Made by a program: the position numbers and the translations under genes
Source: Alkalibacterium pelagium
Lineage (GTDB): Bacteria > Bacillota > Bacilli > Lactobacillales > Carnobacteriaceae_A
Direction: 5' to 3'
DNA: 64,000 nucleotides
Assembly (NCBI RefSeq): GCF_900109325.1
Contig: NZ_FNZU01000001.1
Coordinates: forward strand, 124,001-188,000
Notes under the pieces: model-generated
What the model was told of the DNA's origin: nothing
The model's input: only the letters and a program-made list of their open reading frames with translations
The model's database searches: none
Shown: in pieces, positions 35,920 to 45,276 of the stretch
Position numbering within the stretch: the first letter of the stretch is position 1
Layout: the number at the start of each line of letters is the position of its first letter

Positions 35920-37635
35920 ATGCAATTATTACTTACTTATTTAAAACCGTTACGAAACAGGATGCTGCTGGGCTTTTCAGTAAAGTTCACTGGGACGATC
36001 ATGGATCTGTTTCTGCCTTGGATTCTTGCTTATATGATTGATGTGATCGTACCCACTGAGAACATCAACCGGGTACTGCTGTGGGGCGGACTAATGGTAT
36101 TATGTTCGATTATAGCTGTAGTCGCCAGTATCAAGGCGAACCGTATGGCGTCAAGTGTGGCAAGAGATGCCGTCGAAGACATCAGGCATGATCTGTATCA
36201 TAAGATATCTTGTCTGTCGGCCAGTCAGGCTGACTATTACAGCACACCTTCTCTGATTTCACGGCTGACATCGGACACATATAATATCCATAGAACGATT
36301 GGACTGATGCAGCGCATTGGTGTTCGTGCTCCCATTCTTTTGCTGGGCGGTATTATCATGACACTGACATTGGATCCGACACTTACGCTAGTCATGCTGG
36401 GGGTTCTACCTTTTGCGACAGTGACAATCTACTTTATTTCAAGAAAAGGGATTCCTCTGTTCGACAAGCTCCAGCAGGAAGTGGACCGTCTTGTTCGAAC
36501 GGTCAGAGAAAATATTACGGGGGCGCGAGTCATCAAGGCTTTGTCAAAATCGGATTATGAAAAGCAACGATTTGAAGGTGTCAATCAGCGGGTGGTCCGT
36601 GCAGAAACGAAAGCGAACACGACTATGGCTGCAACAACCCCACTGATGAACCTGTTTTTAAACAGTGGACTGGCTCTTGTTATTCTTGCCAGTGCCTACC
36701 GAGTCAATGCAGGGGTGACTCAACCGGGGGTCGTCATTGCATTCATGACTTATTTCACTATTATTCTGAACTCGATGCTCAGCATCACTCGGATATTCGT
36801 CCTGTTTTCAAGAGGAATCGCTTCAGCAGACCGTATTCAGGAAATCCTGGTGACTGAACCTGATCTGAAAGTTAAACCGATTGATAAAAAGAGGGAGTCG
36901 GCGCATATTCATTTTGACCATGTGTATTTCGGCTATCATTCTGGTAAGCATATTCTGAAAGATATTGATTTCAGTATAGATAGAGGCAACACTCTCGGCA
37001 TTATCGGAGCGACTGGAGCAGGTAAGACCACGATCATCAAGCTGCTTCTCAGATTGTACGATGTGGATGAAGGAAGTATCCGAATAAATGGCGTCAATGT
37101 CAACAGCATGAGTCTAAAGGAGCTGCACACACAATTTGGGGTAGCTTTTCAGAAGGACTTTCTATATGCGGATACCTTGAAAGAGAACATTGATTTTGGT
37201 AGACATATTACCGAAGACGACATCCTCAAGGCGACGGAACATGCTCAGGCAAAAGAGTTTATCGACTCACTTGACGAAGGAATCGAGCACCAGCTGAATG
37301 CGAAAGGAACGAACTTGAGTGGCGGACAGAAACAGCGTGTGCTGCTGTCACGAGCCTTAGCTGCGGATCCTGAGATTCTTATACTGGACGATTCATCAAG
37401 TGCGCTGGACTACAAAACGGATGCTCAGCTCAGGAAAGTTCTGACTGAAGAGTATGCGGATACCACAACGATTATGATCGCTCAGCGAGTCAGCTCCATT
37501 CAGCATGCTGATGCCATCATGATGATCGATAACGGAGAAATGATTGGTTACGGCACACACGACGAACTGTTAGAAACATGTGAACCGTATCGTGAGATAT
37601 ATGAGAATCAGTCAGGAGGGGATCAGGTTGCGTAG
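35920..37635 (+). CDS. ABC exporter half-transporter with degenerate ATPase site
   Basis: The 571-residue protein has six membrane helices (about 15-300) and an ATPase domain with Walker A GATGAGKTT, signature NLSGGQKQR and Walker B ILILDDSSSALD. The Asp after Walker B replaces the usual catalytic Glu. This is the LmrC/BmrC-type subunit of heterodimeric multidrug exporters, in which one ATP site does not hydrolyse. Its last eight bases overlap the next gene. Drugs or lipids are the likely substrates. Confidence 0.93.
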   Translation: MQLLLTYLKPLRNRMLLGFSVKFTGTIMDLFLPWILAYMIDVIVPTENINRVLLWGGLMVLCSIIAVVASIKANRMASSVARDAVEDIRHDLYHKISCLSASQADYYSTPSLISRLTSDTYNIHRTIGLMQRIGVRAPILLLGGIIMTLTLDPTLTLVMLGVLPFATVTIYFISRKGIPLFDKLQQEVDRLVRTVRENITGARVIKALSKSDYEKQRFEGVNQRVVRAETKANTTMAATTPLMNLFLNSGLALVILASAYRVNAGVTQPGVVIAFMTYFTIILNSMLSITRIFVLFSRGIASADRIQEILVTEPDLKVKPIDKKRESAHIHFDHVYFGYHSGKHILKDIDFSIDRGNTLGIIGATGAGKTTIIKLLLRLYDVDEGSIRINGVNVNSMSLKELHTQFGVAFQKDFLYADTLKENIDFGRHITEDDILKATEHAQAKEFIDSLDEGIEHQLNAKGTNLSGGQKQRVLLSRALAADPEILILDDSSSALDYKTDAQLRKVLTEEYADTTTIMIAQRVSSIQHADAIMMIDNGEMIGYGTHDELLETCEPYREIYENQSGGDQVA

Positions 37636-39427
37636 AGGAGGAAGACGAACACCCAGTACGTCCAAACCGGATAAACTGAAAACCAGCCGCTGGCATGTAC
37701 TTAAGCGTCTGTGGGGTTACTTGTACCGGTACAAATGGCTGCTGCTGTTGGCCACTGTACTCATGGTGACGAGTAATCTGTTCTCACTTGTCGGCCCTTA
37801 TCTGTCAGGACTGGCTATCGATTCGATCCAGCCTGGTCCAGGAAATGTCCTGTTCAATCAAGTCTTTTTCTATGTTGGTCTGATGATTGCTTTCTTCGTT
37901 TTGTCTTCAGTTCTGGAGTACACGATGCAGCGGATCATGATTCGACTGACACAGAAAACAGTCCACCGCATGCGGAAGGATGTGTTCAACCGAATGTCTG
38001 AGCTGCCGGTCGGATACTTTGACCAGCATCAGATCGGCGATATCATCAGCCGTGTCACCTATGATATCGACACGATCAACCAGTCTCTGTCTAATGATTT
38101 CATTCAGGTGCTGACTAGTGCGATCACGATTATTGTGTCGCTGACTATGATGATTCTTATCTCTCCATTACTGACCTTAGTATTTCTGGTGACCATCCCG
38201 GCGTCTGTCTTTCTTACTCGCTATATGGTCAGTCGTTTCCGTCCACTTTTCAGGAAGCGTTCTGAGAAGCTTGGGGAACTGAATGGATATGTTGAGGAAA
38301 TGATCTCAGGACAGCAGACGATCAAGGCGTACAATCAGGAAGAAAATATGATCAACCGCTTTGACGAGAAAAATGAAGAAGCAGTTAATGCCTACTTCAA
38401 TGCAGATTACTATGGAAGTATGGTCGGGCCATCAATCAACTTCATAAACAACCTGTCTTTATCATTAGTAAGTGTGGTCGGCGCTTTGCTGTTCCTTATG
38501 AACATGCTGACTCTAGGAGCCGTGTCTTCATTCGTTCTGTATTCCAGACGATTCTCCGGCCCGATCAATGAGCTGGCAAATATTATCAGCGAGCTGCAGT
38601 CGGCTTTTGCAGCAGCAGAACGGGTCTTTCTTTTAATGGATGAACCGGCTGAAGCAGCTGATATTCCGGGCGCCCATGTCTATACGGATGTTAAAGGAAA
38701 TGTCAGCATGAATGAGGTGTCATTCGGCTATACCCCGGACAAAATGACAATACATGATCTGGACTTCGAGGCACCGGAAGGGAATGTCATTGCAATCGTC
38801 GGACCGACGGGAGCAGGCAAGACGACACTTGTCAATCTGCTGATGCGGTTCTATGATCCGAACGACGGCGATATCGAACTTGATGGGCTGGATACGACTC
38901 GGGCAACCCGAGAAAGTCTCCGATTATCATATGCCATGGTACTTCAGGATACATGGCTGTTTTCAGGAACCATTTATGACAACCTTGCTTACGGGAAGGA
39001 AAACGTCAGCATGACCGAAGTGGAAGAAGCAGCTAAGGCAGCGCAGATTCATAATTTTATTATGAGTCTGCCGAAAGGTTACGAGACCGTTATCGACGAA
39101 GAAGGACTGAATATTTCCCAAGGTCAGAAGCAGCTTCTTACAATAGCCCGGGCTATGATTCTGGATGCCAACCTTCTTATATTAGATGAAGCGACATCGA
39201 ATGTGGATACACAGACAGAAATGAAGATTCAGGAAGCAATGAAACGACTCATGAAGGATAAAACATCCTTTGTCATTGCTCACCGGTTGTCTACGATCAG
39301 AAACGCTGACTCAATTCTTGTGGTTAATGATGGGCGGATTGTGGAACAGGGAAACCATGATGAACTGATGGAAGAAGGCGGCATGTATTCTGAGCTGTAT
39401 TACTCTCAGTTTGAAAACTATGCCTGA
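37628..39427 (+). CDS. ABC exporter half-transporter with canonical ATPase site
   Basis: This is the LmrD/BmrD-type partner, with six membrane helices and an ATPase domain: Walker A GPTGAGKTT, Walker B LLILDEATSNVD with the catalytic Glu, and a non-canonical signature NISQGQKQL. The complementary degeneration of the two subunits supports a heterodimer. I place the start at TTG 37628, seven bases after AGGAGGGG; an upstream ATG at 37580 is inside the previous gene. The result is about 599 residues with a basic N-terminus. Confidence 0.93.
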   Translation: MRRGGRRTPSTSKPDKLKTSRWHVLKRLWGYLYRYKWLLLLATVLMVTSNLFSLVGPYLSGLAIDSIQPGPGNVLFNQVFFYVGLMIAFFVLSSVLEYTMQRIMIRLTQKTVHRMRKDVFNRMSELPVGYFDQHQIGDIISRVTYDIDTINQSLSNDFIQVLTSAITIIVSLTMMILISPLLTLVFLVTIPASVFLTRYMVSRFRPLFRKRSEKLGELNGYVEEMISGQQTIKAYNQEENMINRFDEKNEEAVNAYFNADYYGSMVGPSINFINNLSLSLVSVVGALLFLMNMLTLGAVSSFVLYSRRFSGPINELANIISELQSAFAAAERVFLLMDEPAEAADIPGAHVYTDVKGNVSMNEVSFGYTPDKMTIHDLDFEAPEGNVIAIVGPTGAGKTTLVNLLMRFYDPNDGDIELDGLDTTRATRESLRLSYAMVLQDTWLFSGTIYDNLAYGKENVSMTEVEEAAKAAQIHNFIMSLPKGYETVIDEEGLNISQGQKQLLTIARAMILDANLLILDEATSNVDTQTEMKIQEAMKRLMKDKTSFVIAHRLSTIRNADSILVVNDGRIVEQGNHDELMEEGGMYSELYYSQFENYA

Positions 39428-39453
39428 TCTGAAAACAATTACTTTATAAAGTG

Positions 39454-39485
39454 CGCCATTCTGCGGAATGGCGTTTCTTTTTTTA
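39454..39485 (+). terminator. Terminator of the MarR-ABC operon
   Basis: CGCCATTC-TGCG-GAATGGCG is followed by TTTCTTTTTTT. Confidence 0.9.
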
Positions 39486-39652
39486 ATGGGATCAGGTCGA
39501 TGAATAAGGTGACTGTGTTGATGATCAGGACGTTTCGGATGTGCGAATGCATCATAATTCCAGGATATGAGGAATATTACCTCAACTTATGACCATAATA
39601 AGCACATATGAGATATTCGCTACCTAAGGAGAGACTACCAACCGATAAACAG

Positions 39653-39719
39653 AAAAAAGCCTCATTCATTTTCCCAAAGCCATGCACCAGGCACGAATCG
39701 GCAAAGAATGAGGCTTTCG
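39653..39719 (-). terminator. Terminator of the AEC transporter gene
   Basis: AAAGCCTCATTC and GAATGAGGCTTT form the arms. On the minus strand the hairpin follows the stop of the AEC gene by about 25 bases and ends in a run of T residues. The remaining part of the 317-base gap shows no gene. Confidence 0.8.
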
Positions 39720-39744
39720 TATTAACAAGTCATTTAACGCCTGG

Positions 39745-40662
39745 TCATAAAAGCAGTAGGGTTGATAAGCTGATGACCAGCGGCATGGTTACGATCGAGA
39801 AGAAACTGGCCAGAATAATGATGCGCGCACCATATTCATAATCGCCTCCATATAACTGTGAAAAGAGCGCGGTGTTTACAGCAGTTGGTGTACAGTTCGC
39901 TATGGCAAGTACCAGCAGCACGGAAGGATCATTGATTGGTAAGAGCCAGATTAATAGAAGAGCGACGGCTGGAGCAATCAGTAAACGAATGAATACGATC
40001 CAGTAGTTGGATTTGACAAAGAATATTTCCTTGAACTGACTTCTGGCTAGATAGCCTCCAAGCAGGATCATTCCTAGAGGAGAACTTAATCCGCCAATCG
40101 TATCCAGACTGTTATATAAAACATCAGGCAGCGGGATACGGGTGATGTACAGGCCGAAACCAACAAACGCACCGATACTAGCTGGATTAGTCAATATAGA
40201 TTTTATAGTGATCGGTTGATTACCTTCAGAAAGCATCCATATTCCATATGTAAACTGAAAGATAGCTGAAACTACAATATACATGGATAAGTAAAAAATG
40301 CCCTCATATCCAAGTATAGGTAAAATAATAGGGATGCCCATGAATGCCGTATTCGAGAAGACGATGGCATACCGGTCGATTTTGGAACGGTTTCTTAGTA
40401 CCGTGTGAGCAATAAAAATGCGTGACAGCGTAATGGCAAGGGCGCCTATGAGAGAGGTCAGAAGCAGCTGAAGCTGACCACTATCGTATTCCTGTTGAAA
40501 AGAGAGCATCAGGACGATCGGAATGACAAACTTTGTCACGATGTTGGCCAGTTGCTGACTGCCGCCCATATTGAGAAATTTTATTTTAACAAGGATAAAT
40601 CCAAACATCATGATGAAAAACATCTGAAGCAGCTGATCGAAAATAACTAATGAAATGTCCAT
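39745..40662 (-). CDS. AEC family transporter (auxin efflux carrier fold)
   Basis: The membrane protein has about ten hydrophobic segments arranged as two repeats and the family motifs VKIKFLNMGG and NTAFMGIPIILPILG near 112-126. In lactic acid bacteria such proteins export malate or other organic acids. I place the start at ATG 40662 (MDISLVIFDQ); a TTG at 40677 would add five residues. The ribosome binding site is weak (AAGGCG). Confidence 0.88.
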   Translation of the reverse strand: MDISLVIFDQLLQMFFIMMFGFILVKIKFLNMGGSQQLANIVTKFVIPIVLMLSFQQEYDSGQLQLLLTSLIGALAITLSRIFIAHTVLRNRSKIDRYAIVFSNTAFMGIPIILPILGYEGIFYLSMYIVVSAIFQFTYGIWMLSEGNQPITIKSILTNPASIGAFVGFGLYITRIPLPDVLYNSLDTIGGLSSPLGMILLGGYLARSQFKEIFFVKSNYWIVFIRLLIAPAVALLLIWLLPINDPSVLLVLAIANCTPTAVNTALFSQLYGGDYEYGARIIILASFFSIVTMPLVISLSTLLLL

Positions 40663-40791
40663 AGGTTTCGCCTTCAATCTATTATGTAGTAAACTGTGTA
40701 AGTAAGATTCTTTATCATAATACTATACGCTTATTGAAACATAAAAGCAAAGGGACATAAATTATAACTTTAAAGGAAGAAGGAACAAAGC

Positions 40792-41175
40792 ATGTTTAAT
40801 GGTATTCATCATGTAGCAATAATCGCAAGTGATTACAATCGGTCTAAAAATTTTTACACAGAAACCTTGGGATTTACAATCATCAGGGAAGTGTACAGAG
40901 AGGAAAGAGAGTCGTATAAACTGGACTTGGAAGCAGGAAATGCTCAAATTGAACTGTTCTCATTTCCAGATCCTCCCGCAAGAGCAAATGGACCTGAAGC
41001 GGTAGGATTGAGACACTTATGTTTCGAAGTGGATGATGTAGTAGAAGCAAAACGAGAGCTGGAAAGCAAGGGGATTGAAGTAGAAGAGGTAAGAACGGAT
41101 CCCTATACTAAACGATTGTTCACCTTCTTCAAGGATCCGGATGGACTCCCTCTAGAACTTTATGAGAGAAGCTGA
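40792..41175 (+). CDS. VOC family protein, glyoxalase I-like
   Basis: This 127-residue glyoxalase-fold protein starts MFNGIHHVAIIASDYNRSK and has the paired beta-alpha-beta modules GLRHLCFEVDD and FFKDPDGLPLELYE, which carry likely metal ligands (His7, Glu52 region, His77, Glu123 region). It resembles the SMU.1112c type of lactoylglutathione lyase relatives. It is monocistronic with its own terminator. Confidence 0.88.
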   Translation: MFNGIHHVAIIASDYNRSKNFYTETLGFTIIREVYREERESYKLDLEAGNAQIELFSFPDPPARANGPEAVGLRHLCFEVDDVVEAKRELESKGIEVEEVRTDPYTKRLFTFFKDPDGLPLELYERS

Positions 41176-41179
41176 CCGC

Positions 41180-41213
41180 AAAAAAGAACCCCTGTTTCCG
41201 CAGGGGTTCTTTT
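41180..41213 (+). terminator. Terminator of the VOC gene
   Basis: AAAAAGAACCCCTG and CAGGGGTTCTTTT form a perfect stem. Confidence 0.95.
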
Positions 41214-41233
41214 GCATAGAAAGGAGATGATTT

Positions 41234-41281
41234 ATGAAAAAGAAAACTAGTAGTACTGCTACTAACTTTGTTTCTAAGTAA
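41234..41281 (+). pseudogene. Remnant of a signal peptide-like gene start
   Basis: A strong ribosome binding site AAAGGAGATG precedes ATG 41234, but the frame closes after 15 codons (MKKKTSSTATNFVSK). If one base is skipped after the fourth codon, the sequence reads LVVLLLTLFLSK, a typical hydrophobic signal peptide core, and then stops. This suggests a frameshifted and truncated secreted-protein gene. The following 170 bases show no further coding frame. Confidence 0.45.
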
Positions 41282-41352
41282 ATGATAACGCATACATTAT
41301 AGATAGTCAAGCCTTTTTCGAATAATACCAAAAATAATTATAACGCTTTCAA
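41282..41352 (+). promoter_or_regulatory. Two cre-like (CcpA) sites before gloA
   Basis: ATGATAACGCATACAT (41282-41297) and ATTATAACGCTTTCAA (41337-41352, reverse orientation) each differ from the CcpA consensus WTGNAARCGNWWWCAW at about one position. Their spacing and position 100-170 bases before gloA are compatible with catabolite control, but this is weaker evidence than the site before the xylanase gene. Confidence 0.4.
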
Positions 41353-41449
41353 AAGTGCGAAGATATAAGCTGTTCCTCATACTTGTTTGCTTGACGGTCT
41401 GATGAAAGTAAGGCAAAATGAAAACATAATCATTTAGGAGGAATTACCG

Positions 41450-41836
41450 ATGAGAAAAAGAATGCTGCACACTTGCGTAAGAGTAAAAGATCTGGACAAA
41501 TCATTAGCTTTTTATAAAGATGTTCTAGGAATGAATGAAGTGCGTCGTCTGGATTATCCCGATTATAAGTTTACCTTGGTTTATCTGGCGTTGCCGGGAG
41601 ATGAAGTCGAGCTTGAGCTGACATATAATTATGATCAGGAAGAGCCGTATGATCTGGGGAATGGATACGGACACATCGCAATAGGGGTAGAGAACCTTGA
41701 AGATACTCACGAAGAGTTTAGTCAGTCTGGTCAGGATGTCACAGAACTGACAGGATTATCCGACGGCGCAGCGTCTTACTTCTTTATAAAAGACCCGGAT
41801 GGATATAAGATTGAGATCATCCAACTGAAGGATTAA
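41450..41836 (+). CDS. gloA: Lactoylglutathione lyase (glyoxalase I)
   Basis: The 128-residue protein starts MRKRMLHTCVRVKDLDKSLAFYKDVLGMNE, the standard GloA start, and has ELELTYNYDQE, YGHIAIGVENLE and KDPDGYKIEIIQ with metal ligands His7, Glu59 or its neighbour, His77 and Glu124 or its neighbour. It isomerises the glutathione hemithioacetal of methylglyoxal. TAGGAGGAA precedes ATG 41450. With gor and ggt in the same window it points to active glutathione metabolism. Confidence 0.93.
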   Translation: MRKRMLHTCVRVKDLDKSLAFYKDVLGMNEVRRLDYPDYKFTLVYLALPGDEVELELTYNYDQEEPYDLGNGYGHIAIGVENLEDTHEEFSQSGQDVTELTGLSDGAASYFFIKDPDGYKIEIIQLKD

Positions 41837-41898
41837 CTGATTGAAAGGTTTAAGTATCGGATCCACAATCCGATACTACATATGAGGGGAGAAATAGA

Positions 41899-43515
41899 AT
41901 GGGGAATGAAAATTACGATGCAGGGGCGTTTCATTATGCATCACGGAGAGAACTAGCTGCAGGTAGGAATGGGATGGTTGCTACATCACATCCGGTAGCG
42001 GCTCAAGTCGGGCTTGATATACTGAAAAGAGGGGGAAATGCTATTGATGCGGCTATAGCAACAGCTGCGACGCTTACGGTTGTGGAGCCAGGGTCTAATG
42101 GCATCGGTGGAGACAGTTTCAGTATTTTATGGAAAGACGGAAAACTGCATGGGCTGAATTCAAGTGGACCTTCTCCTCAAGGGTTGGATCCGGATCCATA
42201 TCTGACGAAAGAAAAGGACTTTCCAACGTTTGGCATCAATGCGGTCACTGTTCCTGGGGTTCCTGCCGGATGGGCTGCTTTAAGTAAAAAACACGGGAAA
42301 CTTCCATTGAAAGAGGTACTGGAGCCAGCTGCGAAAATTGCTGAAGAGGGGTACGTCATTACGAATACTGTTTCACAGGCCTTTCAACGTACTTTCAAAC
42401 GCTTTTCTAAAGAGAAAGATAATTACCCGGAACTCGAGTCCTGGTTCAAGGTCTTTGCACCAGAAGGTACAGCGAAACAGGCGTTGGATATTATTAAACT
42501 TCCCGGCCATGCCAGAGGTCTTCGACTGATCGGTGAGACAGAAGCGGATGCTTTCTATAATGGCAAGATTGCGGAAGCCATTGATGCATTTTCCAGAAGA
42601 CATGGAGGAAGCTTGAGACTGGATGATCTTAAATCCTTCCAGCCGGAATGGGTCGATCCTGTTTCTGTAGATTATAAAGGCTACCAAGTCTGGGAGATGC
42701 CGCCAAATGGACAGGGAATCGTAGCATTAATGGCGCTTAACTCTCTTAAACATCTGGAACTGGCTGGAAAAGATGACGCTGAGACGCTACATAAGCAGAT
42801 CGAAGCAATCAAACTGGCTTTTGCTGACGGGAATTTGACTATTGCCGATCCTGAGAGGATGACGGTAAGTGCGGAAGAGCTGCTTTCTGAAAGATATGCA
42901 AAGGAAAGAGCAGAGCTGATCGGTCATGATGCGATAGATGCTGTACCAGGTATCAGTGATTCATCAGGAACCGTCTACCTTGCGGCAGCTGACGCTGAAG
43001 GCAATATGATTTCATACATTCAAAGTAATTACATGGGCTTCGGTTCAGGGGCAGTCATTCCGGAATTTGGCATCAGTCTGAATAACCGGGCCGTTGGGTT
43101 CACAAACGAAAAAGGACATGTGAATACCCTTGCGCCGGCTAAGCGGCCTTTCAATACCATCATTCCCGGTTTCCTTACAAAAGAAGGGCAGCCGATGGGG
43201 CCTTTTGGCGTTATGGGTGGACATATGCAGCCACAAGGTCATCTTCAAGTGATACAGTCAATGATAGACTTTGGACTGAACCCTCAGGATGCTCTGGACA
43301 AACCTAGATGGCAGTGGGTCAAAGGACGGAAAGTTCTCGTTGAACCGGAGTTTCCATTCTCTGTACTGACAGATCTGAAGCACCGGGGTCATGACATAGA
43401 GGTGACTTTAGAAAAAGGTCAGTTTGGAAGAGGTCAGATCATTCTTAGAAATGAGAACGGTGTGCTGATCGGAGGGACAGAACCAAGAACAGACGGGACG
43501 GTTGCTGTCTGGTAA
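41899..43515 (+). CDS. ggt: Gamma-glutamyltransferase family protein
   Basis: The 538-residue Ntn-hydrolase precursor has the N-terminal GGNAIDAAIATAATLTVVEP and GGDSFSILW motifs and the self-processing segment SDSSGTVYLAAADAEGN. There the Thr after Gly would be the new N-terminal nucleophile. The small subunit then has SNYMGFGSG and the C-terminal GGTEPRTDG. There is no signal peptide, unlike the usual secreted or periplasmic enzymes, so it may be cytosolic. A ribosome binding site GAGGGGAGA precedes ATG 41899. The ROK and SGNH genes follow closely. Confidence 0.9.
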   Translation: MGNENYDAGAFHYASRRELAAGRNGMVATSHPVAAQVGLDILKRGGNAIDAAIATAATLTVVEPGSNGIGGDSFSILWKDGKLHGLNSSGPSPQGLDPDPYLTKEKDFPTFGINAVTVPGVPAGWAALSKKHGKLPLKEVLEPAAKIAEEGYVITNTVSQAFQRTFKRFSKEKDNYPELESWFKVFAPEGTAKQALDIIKLPGHARGLRLIGETEADAFYNGKIAEAIDAFSRRHGGSLRLDDLKSFQPEWVDPVSVDYKGYQVWEMPPNGQGIVALMALNSLKHLELAGKDDAETLHKQIEAIKLAFADGNLTIADPERMTVSAEELLSERYAKERAELIGHDAIDAVPGISDSSGTVYLAAADAEGNMISYIQSNYMGFGSGAVIPEFGISLNNRAVGFTNEKGHVNTLAPAKRPFNTIIPGFLTKEGQPMGPFGVMGGHMQPQGHLQVIQSMIDFGLNPQDALDKPRWQWVKGRKVLVEPEFPFSVLTDLKHRGHDIEVTLEKGQFGRGQIILRNENGVLIGGTEPRTDGTVAVW

Positions 43516-43554
43516 GAAGATAAAATAGACTATTAGCGAAGGTGGAGAGGTATA

Positions 43555-44430
43555 ATGGCAATACTGGCTTTTGATATTGGAGGAACATCAGTTAAGTATG
43601 GAATCTGGTCTGATGAATCTTTGTCAGATAAAGGGAAGTTTAAAACACCGCAGACCTGGGCAGAGATGAAAGCTCAACTTTCTCGTGTGAAAGAAGAGGC
43701 TGATTCGACTTACAGTCTTGAAGGAGTCGCATTTTCGGCTCCCGGAGCGGTCAATCAGATCGACAGGCAGATAGAAGGAGTCAGTGCAGTCAGATACCTC
43801 CACTTCTTCCCTATATATGATGAACTCGAAGAGATGTTTGGACTGCCTGTGTCATTTGAAAATGATGCAAACAGCGCAGGTCTGGCTGAAGTATGGAAAG
43901 GGGCTGCGAAAGATAACGACAATGTTCTTTTCGTGGTGATTGGAACGGGAATCGGTGGGGCAGTTATCGTCAATAAAAAAGTCCATCATGGGCCGCATTT
44001 ATTCGGTGGAGAGTTCGGCTTCATGCTCCTTAATGAAACTAAGACATTCAGTCAGATTGGTACAGCGGTGGCCATGTCCCGTCGTTATGCAGAGCGGATG
44101 GGGATGAGTTACGATGATATAGATGGACAGGCGGTGTTTGAACTTGCCAATCAGGGGGATGTCATAGCTAAAGAAGAAGTAGACACCTTCTTTATGTATC
44201 TGACTATGGGACTTTACAACCTTGCTTATGCGTTTGATCCAGAGAAGATAGTAATCGGGGGAGGCGTATCCAGTATGGACGGGATCCTTGAGCGCATCGA
44301 AGTTGAGTTTGACTCTCTATTTGCACGTCTGCAGCACACCCCTTTTCGTCCAGTGATTGAAACGTGTGAGTTCAAAAATGATGCTAACCTGATTGGAGCC
44401 GTCTATAACTTTATGCAGGAAAATAAATAG
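43555..44430 (+). CDS. ROK family sugar kinase
   Basis: The 291-residue protein has the phosphate-binding DIGGTSVKYGIW (6-17), the catalytic ENDANSAGLAEVWKG segment and GTGIGGAVIVNKKVHHG. The cysteine-rich zinc motif of repressor-type ROK proteins is absent, so it is probably a kinase rather than a regulator. The N-terminal HTH of NagC-type members is also absent. Glucose or N-acetylmannosamine are candidate substrates. AGGTGGAGAGG precedes ATG 43555. Confidence 0.88.
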   Translation: MAILAFDIGGTSVKYGIWSDESLSDKGKFKTPQTWAEMKAQLSRVKEEADSTYSLEGVAFSAPGAVNQIDRQIEGVSAVRYLHFFPIYDELEEMFGLPVSFENDANSAGLAEVWKGAAKDNDNVLFVVIGTGIGGAVIVNKKVHHGPHLFGGEFGFMLLNETKTFSQIGTAVAMSRRYAERMGMSYDDIDGQAVFELANQGDVIAKEEVDTFFMYLTMGLYNLAYAFDPEKIVIGGGVSSMDGILERIEVEFDSLFARLQHTPFRPVIETCEFKNDANLIGAVYNFMQENK

Positions 44431-44456
44431 ACAGGGCACCTTCTAGGAGGAAAATA

Positions 44457-45092
44457 ATGAAAATCAACAAAAATGATACGTTGCTATTCATCGGTGACAG
44501 CATAACAGATGTGGGCCGTGACCGTATGGACGGCAAAGATTTAGGTAAGGGATTCCCATTGATGGTCGCTTCGCATCTTCAGTCACGCTATCCGGCGAAG
44601 AGGCTGACAGTTTTGAATCGGGGTATTGGCGGAGACAGTCTGAAAGATCTTAAAAGGCGATGGGAAGATGATTGCCTGATTATTAATCCTGACATCGTCA
44701 CACTTCTTATAGGTGTAAATGACACGTGGCGTAATCAGAATGACGGAGTAGAACTGACAGATGAAGAACTGGATGAGTTTGAATCAGACTACCGCTTTCT
44801 TCTGAAATCGCTTCACCAGAGAACGGATGCTCGAGTCATTTTAATGGAGCCTTTTGTCCTGCCTTATCCGAAAGATAGAGTGGGCTGGAGGAATGACCTG
44901 GATAAACGAATTCAGATCGTCAGGAAGATGGCCAGAGATTATCAGACTGAACTCATTCCGCTGGATGGACTTTTAAATGCGGCTGGAATAAGGGACGGGT
45001 TCAGCTATTACACAGGAGATGACGGTGTCCATCCGACTGTAGCCGGTCACGGACTGATAGCGAGCAGCTGGCTGAAAGCAGTAAATGAATAA
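44457..45092 (+). CDS. SGNH/GDSL family hydrolase
   Basis: The 211-residue esterase-fold protein has block I FIGDSITDVGRD with the catalytic Ser, block II GIGGDS, block III LLIGVNDTWRN and block V DGVHPTVAGHGL. No signal peptide is seen, so it acts inside the cell. Members of this group deacetylate sugars. Its place next to a ROK kinase and 380 bases before a xylanase makes an acetyl-xylooligosaccharide esterase role attractive but unproven. AGGAGGAAA precedes ATG 44457. Confidence 0.9.
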   Translation: MKINKNDTLLFIGDSITDVGRDRMDGKDLGKGFPLMVASHLQSRYPAKRLTVLNRGIGGDSLKDLKRRWEDDCLIINPDIVTLLIGVNDTWRNQNDGVELTDEELDEFESDYRFLLKSLHQRTDARVILMEPFVLPYPKDRVGWRNDLDKRIQIVRKMARDYQTELIPLDGLLNAAGIRDGFSYYTGDDGVHPTVAGHGLIASSWLKAVNE

Positions 45093-45276
45093 AGGCTTGC
45101 GTAACATGCCGAAATATGATAAAGTACTTGTTATGCGATGAGTCGAGGACTCCATAGTATATGGAGACTCTGCACGGTACAGATGCTTAGGCATCACAAC
45201 AGGAAGTTGGTATCGGAGGAAGAATTGATGTGAACTTTTCTTTCTCGCTTATAGTATGAAAATAGTATAAGTTGCG
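45093..45276 (+). other. Gene-free stretch with hairpins and a free ribosome binding site
   Basis: The sequence contains CTCCATA-GTA-TATGGAG (45150-45166), extended on both sides by GAG/CTC, and TGCTTAGGCA. Near 45216 a strong GGAGGAAG is followed by ATG and an immediate TGA. A strong terminator follows. It does not match riboswitch families I can recognise. It could be a small RNA or a decayed leader. Confidence 0.3.
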
